Part shown: positions 16,170-25,228 of the stretch, one piece after another | Layout: every line of letters starts with the position of its first letter | How positions within the stretch are numbered: the first letter of the stretch is position 1 | Assembly: GCF_032463525.1 (NCBI RefSeq) | Contig: NZ_CP135971.1 | Coordinates: 5,334,501-5,398,500 of the forward strand | Direction of reading: 5' to 3' | Length of the DNA stretch: 64,000 nucleotides | Source of the DNA: Pseudomonas sp. DTU_2021_1001937_2_SI_NGA_ILE_001 | Lineage (GTDB): Bacteria > Pseudomonadota > Gammaproteobacteria > Pseudomonadales > Pseudomonadaceae | Position numbers and translations under genes: made by a program | The notes under the pieces: generated by a model | Seen by the model: the letters and a program-made list of their open reading frames with translations, nothing else | What the model was told of the DNA's origin: nothing | Database searches by the model: none

Positions 16170-17393
16170 TCAGACAGCCTGGGCGCCACCTAGAGAGTCA
16201 TCCACCGGCAGGGGGTTGGACACCCGACCGGGGGTGAGGATCACCTTGCGGCAGTCCTGCTCCTTGCGATCGAACAGCCGGTAGCCCAGGGCGGCGTCCT
16301 CCAGCGACAGGCGATGGCTGATGATGGCCTCCGGGCGCAGTCGGCCTGCCTCTATGTGGCCCAGCAGCTCGGGCATGTATTTCTGGACATGGGTCTGGCC
16401 CATCCGGAAGGTCAGGCCCTTGTCGAAGGCGTCGCCGAACAGAAAGCCGTGGATGAAGCCGGCATACACGCCTGGCACGCTCACCACGCCGCCACGTCGT
16501 ACCGTGGCGATGCACTGGCGCAGCGCTTTGCCGCTGCTGCCTTCGAGCTTGAGGGTGGCCAGTACTGTCTCGGTGGTGCTGCCCTTGGCCTCGAAGCCCA
16601 CCGCATCGATCACCGCATCCACGCCGCGCAGGCCGGGGGTCTGGCGAATGATGGTGTCGGCCGGGTCGTCGTCCTCGGCGAAATTCACCGGTATCACGCC
16701 ATAGACCTGCTGGGCGTAAGCCAGCCGGTACGGGTGATGGTCGACCATGAACAACCGCTCGACCCCCAGCATGCGCGCGCAGGCCGCGCACATCAGGCCG
16801 ACGGGGCCTGCGCCGTAGATCGCCAGGCTGGAACCGGGCCCCACGCCACTGTTAAGGACCGCCTGCCAGCCGGTGGGCAGGATGTCGGAAAGAAACAGCA
16901 CCTGCTCGTCGTCCAGCACGCTCGGCACCTTGATCGGGCCGACATTGGCCTTGGGCACCCGCACATATTCGGCCTGTCCGCCGGGCACGCCACCGTACAG
17001 GTGGCTGTAGCCGAACAGCGCCGCCGCTGGCGGAATGGATTTGCGGTTGAGGATCGCACCGCGCCCGCTGTTGGTGGTCTCGCAGGCGGCGTATTGCTCC
17101 AGCTTGCAGAAGAAGCAGTCGCCGCAGGCGATGACGAAGGGGATCACCACCCGGTCGCCGCGTTGCAGGCGGGTCACCGCCGGGCCGGTTTCTTCGACGA
17201 TGCCCATGAACTCGTGGCCGAAGATATCGCCATGGGCAACCGACGGTACTTTGCCGTGGTACAGGTGCAGGTCTGACCCGCAGATGGCCGTGGCAGTGAC
17301 ACGCAGAATGAGGTCGTCGTCGTCCTGCAAGGTCGGGTCGGGCACATCCTCGACCTTGACGTGGTAGGCACCTTGATAGGTCAGCGCTCGCAT
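16170..17393 (-). CDS. zinc-dependent alcohol dehydrogenase (formaldehyde dehydrogenase-like)
   Basis: 407 residues, medium-chain dehydrogenase. [10 protein letters not shown] holds the catalytic zinc Cys, [10 protein letters not shown] follows, and [16 protein letters not shown] has the four structural-zinc cysteines. The NAD fold is [20 protein letters not shown] near residue 190. Length and the [21 protein letters not shown] insertion match the glutathione-independent formaldehyde dehydrogenase branch, though this copy may act on other alcohols or aldehydes. Divergent from the YciE-like gene, a pairing common in stress loci. GGGAG lies ten bases before ATG 17393. Confidence 0.88.
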   Translation of the reverse strand: MRALTYQGAYHVKVEDVPDPTLQDDDDLILRVTATAICGSDLHLYHGKVPSVAHGDIFGHEFMGIVEETGPAVTRLQRGDRVVIPFVIACGDCFFCKLEQYAACETTNSGRGAILNRKSIPPAAALFGYSHLYGGVPGGQAEYVRVPKANVGPIKVPSVLDDEQVLFLSDILPTGWQAVLNSGVGPGSSLAIYGAGPVGLMCAACARMLGVERLFMVDHHPYRLAYAQQVYGVIPVNFAEDDDPADTIIRQTPGLRGVDAVIDAVGFEAKGSTTETVLATLKLEGSSGKALRQCIATVRRGGVVSVPGVYAGFIHGFLFGDAFDKGLTFRMGQTHVQKYMPELLGHIEAGRLRPEAIISHRLSLEDAALGYRLFDRKEQDCRKVILTPGRVSNPLPVDDSLGGAQAV

Positions 17394-17600
17394 GGCGTTC
17401 CAGCTCCCTTGTGAATGGCCTGTTCAAGCAGAGGAACCCGGCGTGGCAACGATGGTTCAGCCGCGCCCGGAGCCGCTGGACCAACGGACAGGCAGTTCGT
17501 CGGCGGGCTGGAGCAAGGCCGGGGTGGTCCCGGTCGATGTTCACGAGGGAGACATGCGCGGTTCCTTCTCCATCCACCACATCGAGCAATGAGGTTCGTG

Positions 17601-18128
17601 ATGAGCAAAGCAAGCGCAAGCAGAAAGACCTTTGACGATCTGTTCGTCCATGAGCTTTCGGACATCTACAGCGCCGAGAAGCAGATCACCCGGGCACTGC
17701 CCAAGCTGGCCAGGGCGTCCAGCGATCCGGAGCTGGCCGAGGCCTTCAATTCGCACCTGGAGGAAACCCACGGGCAGATCCAGCGTATCGATCAACTGGT
17801 CGAGTCCGCCGGGCTGAAACTCAAACGCATGAAATGCGTGGCCATGGAAGGGTTGATCGAGGAGAGCAAAGAGCTGCTGGATGAAATCGAAAAAGGCCCG
17901 ATCCTCGATGCCGGGCTGATCGCGGCCTGCCAGAAGGTCGAGCATTACGAAATTGCTGGCTACGGCACCCTGGTGGCCATGGCCCGGCAACTGGGCATGG
18001 AGGACGCCGCTTCGCTGCTGGAGGAGACCCTCCAGGAAGAGAAATCCGCCGACGAGAAGCTGACCCGCATCGCCGAGCAGAGTGTCGCCCAGGCGCAGCA
18101 GCAGGAGGGGCAGGACGATCAGGCGTAG
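17601..18128 (+). CDS. YciE/YciF-type ferritin-like stress protein (DUF892)
   Basis: 175 residues, all-helical. KTFDDLFVHELSDIYSAEKQI at 9-29, then two repeats of E...HxxE-type positions (NSHLEETHGQI; KVEHYEIAGYG) that form the di-iron site of the DUF892 bundle. The family is induced by general stress and in stationary phase. The acidic, Gln-rich tail QAQQQEGQDDQA is variable. ATG 17601 follows ATGAGG at about eight bases; several upstream in-frame starts read through low-complexity sequence and are unlikely. Divergent from the alcohol dehydrogenase. Confidence 0.87.
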   Translation: MSKASASRKTFDDLFVHELSDIYSAEKQITRALPKLARASSDPELAEAFNSHLEETHGQIQRIDQLVESAGLKLKRMKCVAMEGLIEESKELLDEIEKGPILDAGLIAACQKVEHYEIAGYGTLVAMARQLGMEDAASLLEETLQEEKSADEKLTRIAEQSVAQAQQQEGQDDQA

Positions 18129-18129
18129 G

Positions 18130-18210
18130 AGGCGCTTTCAGCCGCGAAGAGGCCGAGAACCCACAGCCTCTGCGGTGAGCACGAGGTCGCTGCGCGGCTG
18201 AAGCCGCTCC
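18130..18210. repeat. REPIN (inverted pair of REP elements)
   Basis: GGCGCTTTCAGCCGCGAAG at the left and CGCGGCTGAAGCCGCTCC at the right form inverted copies of the Pseudomonas REP core (GCGGCTTCAGCCGCGAAG type), in the gap between two converging genes. Same core as the two copies near 39.7-39.9 kb. Confidence 0.75.
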
Positions 18211-18294
18211 TTGTACTGCGCTCTGATCGATCTGTGCTGCAGCAACAGCCGCTCGCGGCAAAGCCTGAGCGGCCCGGATCGGAACCCGACGGTC

Positions 18295-19671
18295 TCAGCA
18301 CTCCACCAGGCTGACCGCCAGGCCGCCGCGGGAGGTTTCCTTGTATTTGTCGTGCATGTCGGCACCGGTGTCGCGCATGGTGCGGATCGCTCGGTCGAGG
18401 GAGATGAAGTGTTCGCCATCGCCACGCAACGACATCTGCGCGGCGTTGATGGCCTTCACGGCGGCAATCGCGTTGCGTTCGATGCACGGCACCTGCACCA
18501 GACCGCCGACCGGGTCGCAGGTCAGCCCCAGGTTGTGTTCCAGACCGATCTCGGCGGCGTTCTCCACCTGCTGTGGGGTGGCGCCGAGAATTTCCGCCAG
18601 TCCGGCGGCGGCCATGGCACAGGCCGAGCCGACTTCGCCCTGGCAACCGACTTCAGCGCCGGAAATCGAGGCGTTTTTCTTGCACAGGATGCCCACTGCC
18701 GAGGCCGCGAGGAAGAAGCGCACCACGTCGTCGTCGTTGGCCGCCGGGTTGAACTTCATGAAGTAGTGCAGCACGGCTGGCACGATGCCGGCGGCGCCGT
18801 TGGTGGGCGCGGTGACCATGCGCCCGCCGGCGGCGTTCTCTTCGTTGACCGCCAGGGCGAACAGGTTGACCCATTCCATGGCGCTGAGGGTCGAGCCGAT
18901 CACGTTGGGCTGTTCGATGGCCTGCAGGCTCTGGTGCAGGCGCCAGGCACGGCGGCGCACGTTGAGGCCACCGGGCAGGATGCCCTGTTCGTTCAGGCCC
19001 TTGTTCACGCAGTCCTGCATGGCGCCCCAGATGTGCAGGATCTTGGCGCGGATTTCCGCTTCGGAGCGCCAGCACTTTTCGTTCTCCAGCATCAGCGCGG
19101 AGATGCTCATGTTGTGCGTCTTGCACAGGTGCAGCAGTTCGCGGGCGCTGGAGAAATCATAGGGCAGCTCGGTGCTGTCGCTGTCGAGCCGGCCGCTGGC
19201 AGCCTGCTCGGCATCGATGATGAAACCGCCGCCGATGGAATAGTAAGTCTGCTCGTACAGCTCGCCGGTCGGGCCGTAGGCGCAGATCGTCATGCCGTTG
19301 GGGTGGAACGGCAGGTTCTCGTCGAGCAGGCGCATGTCGCGGGCCCAGGTGAACTGGATTTCCCGCTCGCCGCCAACTTGCAGGCGGCCGTCCTGAAGCA
19401 TTTTCTCGATACGCTGGTTGACGTCGGCGATGTCCACGGTGTCGGGCCATTCACCCATCAGGCCCATGACCGTGGCACGGTCGCTGGCGTGGCCGATACC
19501 CGTGGCCGACAGAGAACCGTACAATCGCACCTCGATGCGCTCGACGCTGTGCAGCAGCTCGCGCTGGCGCAGATCCCCGACGAAGGTCGCCCCGGCGCGC
19601 ATGGGGCCTACAGTGTGCGAACTGGATGGACCGATGCCGATTTTGAACATGTCGAAGACGCTGATAGCCAT
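18295..19671 (-). CDS. sdaA: L-serine ammonia-lyase (L-serine dehydratase)
   Basis: 458 residues; converts L-serine to pyruvate and ammonia using a [4Fe-4S] cluster. The N-terminus [24 protein letters not shown] is diagnostic. Cluster cysteines lie in [16 protein letters not shown] and in [13 protein letters not shown]. Single-chain form with fused beta and alpha domains. Divergent from a LysR gene of GcvA type, which I infer to be its regulator. In P. aeruginosa an sdaA copy sits with glycine-cleavage genes under a GcvA-like activator; no gcv genes are present here. Confidence 0.95.
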   Translation of the reverse strand: MAISVFDMFKIGIGPSSSHTVGPMRAGATFVGDLRQRELLHSVERIEVRLYGSLSATGIGHASDRATVMGLMGEWPDTVDIADVNQRIEKMLQDGRLQVGGEREIQFTWARDMRLLDENLPFHPNGMTICAYGPTGELYEQTYYSIGGGFIIDAEQAASGRLDSDSTELPYDFSSARELLHLCKTHNMSISALMLENEKCWRSEAEIRAKILHIWGAMQDCVNKGLNEQGILPGGLNVRRRAWRLHQSLQAIEQPNVIGSTLSAMEWVNLFALAVNEENAAGGRMVTAPTNGAAGIVPAVLHYFMKFNPAANDDDVVRFFLAASAVGILCKKNASISGAEVGCQGEVGSACAMAAAGLAEILGATPQQVENAAEIGLEHNLGLTCDPVGGLVQVPCIERNAIAAVKAINAAQMSLRGDGEHFISLDRAIRTMRDTGADMHDKYKETSRGGLAVSLVEC

Positions 19672-19751
19672 GCCGTATAACCCTCGGATAAATAGCCTGA
19701 GGCCTCAGGCCCCCACTCGTGGAGGCTATCTTTGGGCTGCGCTGCCGAAAC

Positions 19752-19765
19752 AACAAACGATTGTT
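19752..19765. promoter_or_regulatory. candidate LysR operator between sdaA and its divergent regulator
   Basis: AACAA-ACGA-TTGTT inverted repeat 30 bases before the LysR start and about 80 bases before sdaA. A site for autoregulation is inferred. Confidence 0.4.
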
Positions 19766-19794
19766 CCTATGCAACGCTTTAGCGGAACTGTTCA

Positions 19795-20709
19795 ATGAGC
19801 CGAATCGTCAACGCACAGATGCATGCCTGGCTGCAGGTATTCGCCTGTGCCGCCAGGCACCTGTCTTTCACCCGTTGTGCCGATGAGCTGCACGTCACCC
19901 CTGGCGCGATCAGCCAGCAGATGCGCCAGCTTGAAGAGCGGCTGGGTTTCGCGCTGTTCCATCGCGTGGGGCGCGGCCTGGAACTGACCGCCGAGGGCCA
20001 GCGCCTGGCCCTGGTCGCCAACGAGGTGCAGAGCCGTATCAGCGATGAACTGCGCCTGTTGTATTCCGGGCAGATCGGCGGGGTGTTCAAGCTGCGTTCG
20101 ATTCCGTCCTTCTTGCATAAATGGCTGATGCCGCGCCTGCCGCGCCTGCAGCAGGCGTTCCCCGACATCCAGCTGCGGGTGATCGCCGAGGACAGCAGCG
20201 GCTCGCTGCGCGACGATGACTTCGACCTGGCCATCGACCTCAACGACGGCAGTTATCCTGGGCTGCTGACTACGCCGCTGCTGGAAGAAGAGCTGTTCCC
20301 GGTCTGCTCACCGGCGCTGCTTGAAGGTCGCCCGCCACTGGACGGCCCGAGCCAGCTGGTGCATTACCCCTTGCTGCACGACATCACCGCCTGGCGTGGC
20401 AGCTATGAATACGCCGAGTGGGAGTTCTACCTCACCGCCATCGGTGCCGAGGGCGTGGATGTGCGGCGCGGGCATACCTTCAACCGCAACCACCTGACCA
20501 TCGAGGCTGCGCGTATGGGCATGGGCGTGGCGATCGCGCGCAAGACGCTGATCACCGATGAACTGGTGGAAGGCTCGCTGATCGTGCCGTTCGGTCATCC
20601 GATCCAGGCGCGCAAGAAGTACGTGCTGGTCTATCGCGAAGGTGCCCTGAGCACCCCGTCACGCCGTGCGGTGCATGACTGGTTGGTGAACGAGGCGCTG
20701 CACGGCTGA
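19795..20709 (+). CDS. LysR-family regulator (GcvA-like)
   Basis: 304 residues. The HTH is at about 10-68 (VFACAARHLSFTRCADELHVTPGAISQQMRQLEERLG), the GcvA-type variant with the GAISQQ recognition helix. The effector domain follows and ends SRRAVHDWLVNEALHG. Divergent from sdaA with 123 bases between starts, so control of serine deamination is the most likely role; in GcvA homologues glycine or purines are effectors. No Shine-Dalgarno of note before ATG 19795. Confidence 0.88.
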   Translation: MSRIVNAQMHAWLQVFACAARHLSFTRCADELHVTPGAISQQMRQLEERLGFALFHRVGRGLELTAEGQRLALVANEVQSRISDELRLLYSGQIGGVFKLRSIPSFLHKWLMPRLPRLQQAFPDIQLRVIAEDSSGSLRDDDFDLAIDLNDGSYPGLLTTPLLEEELFPVCSPALLEGRPPLDGPSQLVHYPLLHDITAWRGSYEYAEWEFYLTAIGAEGVDVRRGHTFNRNHLTIEAARMGMGVAIARKTLITDELVEGSLIVPFGHPIQARKKYVLVYREGALSTPSRRAVHDWLVNEALHG

Positions 20710-21247
20710 GGTTGCACAGACCTGAAGGCTGGCGTGGTCAAGGTCTGGCGACCTCCCGGTTGAACCGGGGTTAGCCGCAATACTGATCTTTTAGACCAAA
20801 GCAATCCGATCTGGCGTCGCTTTTGCTTTTCAAGCGCAGAACTTACAGACGCCGCCAAACGCGACTTCGGTGCAGGCCGAGTGGAGGTGTCATGGAAGGG
20901 GGTAAGCCGGCAGGGAAGCCGGCTTAGGCGCACTGGGCCAGGGACGGCCCATTGCGCCGGCCCCCTGGAATGGCGCCGGAAGGAGGGAAGTCTGCCCGTA
21001 GGGCAGACCCAAGCCAGGAGCAATGGCTTTTGGTTACTTTTGGCGCGCAGGGCACCTGGAAACCAAAAGTAACCCGCCGTAAAGGCGGAAAGGTGACTAA
21101 AGGGCATGATGCTGCGGCGGGTGTACCCGATCCAGATAGCCTGCCATTCGCGAGCAAGCTCCCACCGAGCCGCAAAGCGCTTAATCGAACTGTATTGGCT
21201 CCAGCCGGCCGCAGGGGCGTTCCTTGCGGCCTGTCGATGCGCCAGTC
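20710..21247. other. non-coding region with hairpin array
   Basis: 538 bases between the LysR gene and the converging hglS gene with no supported ORF. The right part (20904-21088) is a run of hairpins described separately. The left part shows no structure I would defend. Confidence 0.6.
20904..21088. repeat. multi-hairpin intergenic repeat
   Basis: Consecutive perfect stems: AAGCCGGC/GCCGGCTT (20904-20925), GGGCC/GGCCC (20935-20950), GTCTGCCC/GGGCAGAC (20990-21008, 3-base loop), GGTTACTTTTGG/CCAAAAGTAACC (21032-21074), CCGCC/GGCGG (21074-21088). The TTACTTTTGG...CCAAAAGTAACCCGCCGTAA style recalls an intergenic repeat I remember from many Pseudomonas genomes, often wrongly annotated as small ORFs. 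No transposase is linked. Confidence 0.75.
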
Positions 21248-22648
21248 TCAAGCCAGCGCGGCCAGGCCCAGCCGGTTGGCGCAGTCCTGCAGCGAGCGGC
21301 GCTGGGTGTCGGCGTACAGCGCCAGTTCGTCGATGGTTTCGCGGCCCAGGGCCTGCTGGAACTGCTCGCGGTTGGAGTTGCCCTGATAGTGCGCCTGGGC
21401 GTCGTCACCGAGGTTGGACTGGAAGATCCCGGCCGCGCTGACCGGCAGGAAGTCTTCGTACACCAGCGGTTCGAACGCGATATGCCCGGCCGCGATCAGC
21501 CCTTCGAGGTCCTTGGCCGGTTGGCCGGCGCTGCCCGCCGCGATGCCTTTGGCCGTAGGGAAATAACGGAAGTACGCCAGGTCCTGGCGCCGCATGCTGT
21601 CCAGGTCGTCGGGGAAGTCCTTGAAGGTCTTCTCCAGCAGCTCGGCGTAGCGCACCGAGTTGGCTTCGTTGGGGAACTCGCCCAGCTCGTCGCGGGCCAC
21701 ATTCAGCAACTGGTCGTACAGCGCCCGGCCACGCGGGGTGAGTGCCGCGCCGCGCTGCTCGATCTCGCCGAAGCGCGCCGAGTGGCTGCCCGACTCGCTG
21801 ACCCCCTGGCCAACGAAGGTGATCGGCTCCTGCAGGGCCTTGAAGCTGGTCTGACGCAGCAGGATCGGATGCTGGCGCCGCGGTGGGCCTTCGACCACCG
21901 CCTTGGGGGTGATGCCCTTGCGCGGCATGCCGCTCTGCACGGTGTCGATGTCCAGGGTGCGTGGCGTCAGGTGGTTGATGTGCGGCCCGCGGAAGGCCAC
22001 CACATCGGCGATCAGGCGATGCTGGGCCAGCAGCTGCTGATACTCGGCAAGGGACACGGTGGCGGTGCTGTGCCAGCGGAAGGTCTCCAGCGCCTGCTGG
22101 ACGAATGCCTCTGCGTCGCTGGCATTCAGGCCGCCGTCGCGCTCGCTCTGTTCGATCAGTTCCAGCACCCGGGGGGTGAAGATCGAACGCTTGGCCAGTA
22201 CCTGCTCGGCGAAGGCGCGCAGCTGGGCGTCGCCGATCAGTTCCAGGCGCAGCAGCGAGGTGAAGACCCGGAACGGGCTGACCTGCAGGGCATCTTCATG
22301 CACTGCGCGAAAGGCCGTCGAATGCACCGGCACCCCGGCCGGAGTCAGGTCGTAGTAGCCCACCGGCTGCATGCCCATCACGGCGAACAGCCGTGCCAGG
22401 GTCGCCAGTTCCGCAGGCGTGCCGACACGGATCGCGCCATGGCGCTCCATATCCAGGCGCTCGATCTCGCCGGTGCGTTGCAGGCTCTCGGCCACCGCAG
22501 GCTGGTTGGCCAGCACGCCCTGGTTGGTCTCGGCGACCAGCTCCATCAGCGTGCCGTACAGCGGAACTTCCTGTTGGTACATCTGCGACATGGCGCGGGA
22601 AAAGCTGGCGCGTATCTCGTCGCGGCTGGCGAAGCGTGCAGTGCTCAT
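21248..22648 (-). CDS. hglS: 2-oxoadipate dioxygenase/decarboxylase (DUF1338, HglS)
   Basis: 466 residues of the DUF1338 family. In P. putida HglS (PP_5260) uses Fe(II) and O2 to turn 2-oxoadipate into D-2-hydroxyglutarate, through a fold related to hydroxymandelate synthase. Candidate metal-binding histidines are seen in VPVHSTAFRAVHED and in GPHINHLT. ATG 22648 was chosen over a TTG 21 bases upstream because a CCGGAG site lies before it. Neighbours are the aminotransferase, LysR regulator, AmaB and AmaA of the same pathway, which makes the assignment strong. Confidence 0.92.
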   Translation of the reverse strand: MSTARFASRDEIRASFSRAMSQMYQQEVPLYGTLMELVAETNQGVLANQPAVAESLQRTGEIERLDMERHGAIRVGTPAELATLARLFAVMGMQPVGYYDLTPAGVPVHSTAFRAVHEDALQVSPFRVFTSLLRLELIGDAQLRAFAEQVLAKRSIFTPRVLELIEQSERDGGLNASDAEAFVQQALETFRWHSTATVSLAEYQQLLAQHRLIADVVAFRGPHINHLTPRTLDIDTVQSGMPRKGITPKAVVEGPPRRQHPILLRQTSFKALQEPITFVGQGVSESGSHSARFGEIEQRGAALTPRGRALYDQLLNVARDELGEFPNEANSVRYAELLEKTFKDFPDDLDSMRRQDLAYFRYFPTAKGIAAGSAGQPAKDLEGLIAAGHIAFEPLVYEDFLPVSAAGIFQSNLGDDAQAHYQGNSNREQFQQALGRETIDELALYADTQRRSLQDCANRLGLAALA

Positions 22649-22694
22649 CGCAATGGGGTCTCCGGACAATTTCCAGTCATCGGTTCACGGGTAT

Positions 22695-23945
22695 TCAGTC
22701 GAGGGCGGCCAGGCATCGTTCGAAGATGTCCAGGCCTTCCTCCAGGATCTCGGGTTCGGTGGTCAGCGGTGGCAGCAGGCGGATGATGTGCCGTGACTTG
22801 CCACTGGGCATCAGCAGCAGGCCAGCGTCGCGGGCCAGGCCCAGCAGTTGCGCCAGTTGCGCGCTGCCCGGCGTGCCTTGCGGGGTCATCAGCTCGATGC
22901 CGCGCATGCAGCCAGTGCCGGTCAGACGCCCCAGGTAGGGCGAGACGCGGGCTTCCTGCCAACGGCGGTAGCGATTGACGATCGCCTGTTCCTGGCGCTG
23001 GCCCCAGAGCGCCAGGTTGTCGTCGCTCATCTGTTCCAGCGAGGCCAGGCCGGCGGCGCAGCCAATCGGGTTGCCGGAATAGGTGCCGCCCAGGCCGCCC
23101 TTGGGGAGGGTATCGAGCAGGGTCTTGCGACCGACCACCGCACCCAGCGGGATGCCGCCGGCGATGCTCTTGCCGAGCAGTATCAGGTCGGGCTCGATGC
23201 CCAGGCGGGTGAAGGCGAAGCGCTGGCCGGTGCGGCCGAAACCGGACTGGATCTCGTCGGCGATCAGCAGGATGCCATGCGCATCGCACAGCTTGCGCAG
23301 GGCCACGGCGAACTCCGGCTCCAGCGCCAGGAAGCCGCCTTCGCCCTGCACCGGCTCGATGATGAAACAGGCCACTTCATCGATATCGATTTCGACGCTG
23401 AACAACCGCTCGATGGCCTTGAGCCCCTGTTCGGTGGTCACCCCGGTGTCCTTGCTCGGATAAGGCACGTGGTACACCGCGCCGGGCAGCACGCCCACCT
23501 TCTGTTTATAGGGCGCGACCTTGCCATTGAGGTTGAGGGTCGCCAGGGTGCGTCCATGGAAGCCGCCGTCGAAGGCGATCACGGCCGTGCGGCCGGTCAC
23601 GGCGCGCACGATCTTCAGGGCGTTTTCCGCCGCTTCCGCGCCGCTGTTGGTGAGCATGCCGCTGAGCGGGTAGCTGACCGGTACGAAGGCTTCCAGGCGG
23701 TCCATGAAACGCAGGTACGGGTCGTGAGGAACGGCGTTGAAGGCGTAGTGGGTGAGCTTTTCCGCCTGGGCCTGGATGGCCTGTACCACCGCCGGGTTGC
23801 AATGACCCAGGTTGAGCACGCCGATGCCGCCCATGAAGTCGATGTAGCGCTTGCCCGAGGTATCCCAGACTTCGGCGTTCTTGCCGTGGGACAGGGTCAG
23901 CGGGTGGACCACCGAGATCGACTGGCTGATGTTCGCGCGGGTCAT
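22695..23945 (-). CDS. 2-aminoadipate aminotransferase (class III PLP enzyme)
   Basis: 416 residues. Class III omega-aminotransferase signatures: TNSGAEAAENALKIVRAVTGR near 100, IIEPVQGEGGF, and the PLP lysine in ADEIQSGFGRTGQ...LGKSIAGGIPLG near 265. It closely resembles P. putida PP_4108, annotated as GABA aminotransferase but shown to transaminate 2-aminoadipate. Here it sits directly upstream of hglS, which uses its product 2-oxoadipate. ATG 23945 has GGAG at nine bases; an in-frame ATG at 24015 lacks a good site. GABA or 5-aminovalerate activity is the alternative. Confidence 0.9.
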   Translation of the reverse strand: MTRANISQSISVVHPLTLSHGKNAEVWDTSGKRYIDFMGGIGVLNLGHCNPAVVQAIQAQAEKLTHYAFNAVPHDPYLRFMDRLEAFVPVSYPLSGMLTNSGAEAAENALKIVRAVTGRTAVIAFDGGFHGRTLATLNLNGKVAPYKQKVGVLPGAVYHVPYPSKDTGVTTEQGLKAIERLFSVEIDIDEVACFIIEPVQGEGGFLALEPEFAVALRKLCDAHGILLIADEIQSGFGRTGQRFAFTRLGIEPDLILLGKSIAGGIPLGAVVGRKTLLDTLPKGGLGGTYSGNPIGCAAGLASLEQMSDDNLALWGQRQEQAIVNRYRRWQEARVSPYLGRLTGTGCMRGIELMTPQGTPGSAQLAQLLGLARDAGLLLMPSGKSRHIIRLLPPLTTEPEILEEGLDIFERCLAALD

Positions 23946-24121
23946 GGGCGACGCTCCGTGCGCAAGGCGCAGGGCAGGGGCGATGGGAGGGCGGCTGGCG
24001 AAGACATGGTTCATCCTGAGGTGGTGGACGTTTTGGCTATCTAAGCGAACAACCGGCGCCCGCCGCAAACGAAATAAACTCGCCGAGTCATTCCAATAAT
24101 TCAGGATGTACCGAACGCCTT

Positions 24122-25021
24122 TCAGGCCACGGGGGTGCCCAGTCGTGCCTTGATCCAGCCCACGAACGCCTTGACCTTGGGCACCTGAGCGGCATGTTCG
24201 GCATGCGCCAGGAAGTGCGAGCCGTCGCTGGGCAGGGGATGATTCCAGGGAATCACCAGCTTGCCTTCGGCGAGTTCCTCGTTGACCAGGTAGCGCGGCA
24301 CCAGGGCGATGCCGCAGCCGGCCTGGGCGGCGCGGATGCACATGTAGAAGGTGTCGAAACGCGGACCGTGGTAGCTGTTCTGCGAGTGCAGGTCCTGTTG
24401 CAGGAACCACTCGTGCCAGGCCTCCGGGCGCGAGGTGCATTGCAGCAGGGTATGGCGGGTCAGCGCCGCGGCGCTCTCGAAGACGTGGCGGGTGAGGACC
24501 TCCGGTGCACAGACCGGCACCACCTCTTCCTTGAACAGCTCGATGCAGGTTGCACCCGGCCAGGTGCCCTGGCCGAAGAAGAACGCCACGTCGGCCTTGG
24601 CGCGCACCAGGTCGAAGGGTTCCAGTTCGCTGCGGATATCCAGGTGGATACCCGGATTGAGCGCACCGAAGCCCTTGAGGTTGGGGATCAGCCAGCGGTC
24701 GCCGAAGGTCGGCTGGGTCGCGATTTTCAGGACCTCGGTCTCGCCGCCATAGGTGAGGATGTAGCGGCTGGAAATGTCGACCTGGGTGAGGATCTTGTTC
24801 ACCTCGGCCATGTACAGCTCCCCGGCCGGGGTCAGGTGCAGGCGCCGGCGCACGCGCTGGAACAGCGGGTGGCAGAGCATTTCCTCGAGCTGCGCCACCT
24901 GCTTGCTGACCGCGCTCTGGGTCAGGTGCAATTCCTGGGCGGCGCGGGTGAAGCTCAGATGCCGGGCCGCTGCCTCGAAGCATTGCAGGGCGGTGGTCGA
25001 GGGCATCAGGCGCTTGGACAT
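24122..25021 (-). CDS. LysR-family regulator of the lysine/pipecolate cluster
   Basis: 299 residues. HTH at 8-65 (ALQCFEAAARHLSFTRAAQELHLTQSAVSKQVAQLEEML), effector domain 95-290. ATG 25021 was taken because AGGA precedes it and MSKRLMPSTTALQCF is a normal LysR start; the frame is open further upstream into the promoter. Divergent from amaB and followed on the same strand by the aminotransferase and hglS, so it can control both arms. In KT2440 the homologue PP_5259 lies in the same position between PP_5258 and PP_5260. Confidence 0.9.
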   Translation of the reverse strand: MSKRLMPSTTALQCFEAAARHLSFTRAAQELHLTQSAVSKQVAQLEEMLCHPLFQRVRRRLHLTPAGELYMAEVNKILTQVDISSRYILTYGGETEVLKIATQPTFGDRWLIPNLKGFGALNPGIHLDIRSELEPFDLVRAKADVAFFFGQGTWPGATCIELFKEEVVPVCAPEVLTRHVFESAAALTRHTLLQCTSRPEAWHEWFLQQDLHSQNSYHGPRFDTFYMCIRAAQAGCGIALVPRYLVNEELAEGKLVIPWNHPLPSDGSHFLAHAEHAAQVPKVKAFVGWIKARLGTPVA

Positions 25022-25112
25022 CGTGGAGTTCCTGCAGAGGTCGAGAAAAAAACTACAGAGGTTATGCTGCTGCACGCCAGCGGTCGAGCGTGCGCTGTGA
25101 ATGATCGACAAC

Positions 25113-25127
25113 ATTCCAAAAAGGAAT
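25113..25127. promoter_or_regulatory. candidate LysR box between LysR gene and amaB
   Basis: ATTCC-AAAAA-GGAAT, a perfect inverted repeat containing the T-N11-A LysR pattern, 91 bases before the LysR start and 101 before the amaB GTG. Confidence 0.55.
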
Positions 25128-25228
25128 CATGTTTTTCTAAATCGTCGTTTGTGACGCTGGACAATGTAGATCGATACTGACCGGCATCAATGATTCCCAA
25201 CCGTCTCACAAGGCAGGAGAACATCACC

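Noticed and set aside
18211..19680. 489-residue plus-strand frame over sdaA
   Set aside because: Antisense shadow of sdaA, whose Fe-S motifs and length are certain.
20881..21386. Small ORFs in the hairpin block, such as 20952-21386
   Set aside because: They read through palindromic repeats and the antisense of hglS; no ribosome sites or conserved motifs.
22695..24983. Single 762-residue minus-strand protein
   Set aside because: Only the C-terminal 416 residues (from 23945) are the aminotransferase; the rest is an out-of-frame reading of the LysR gene.
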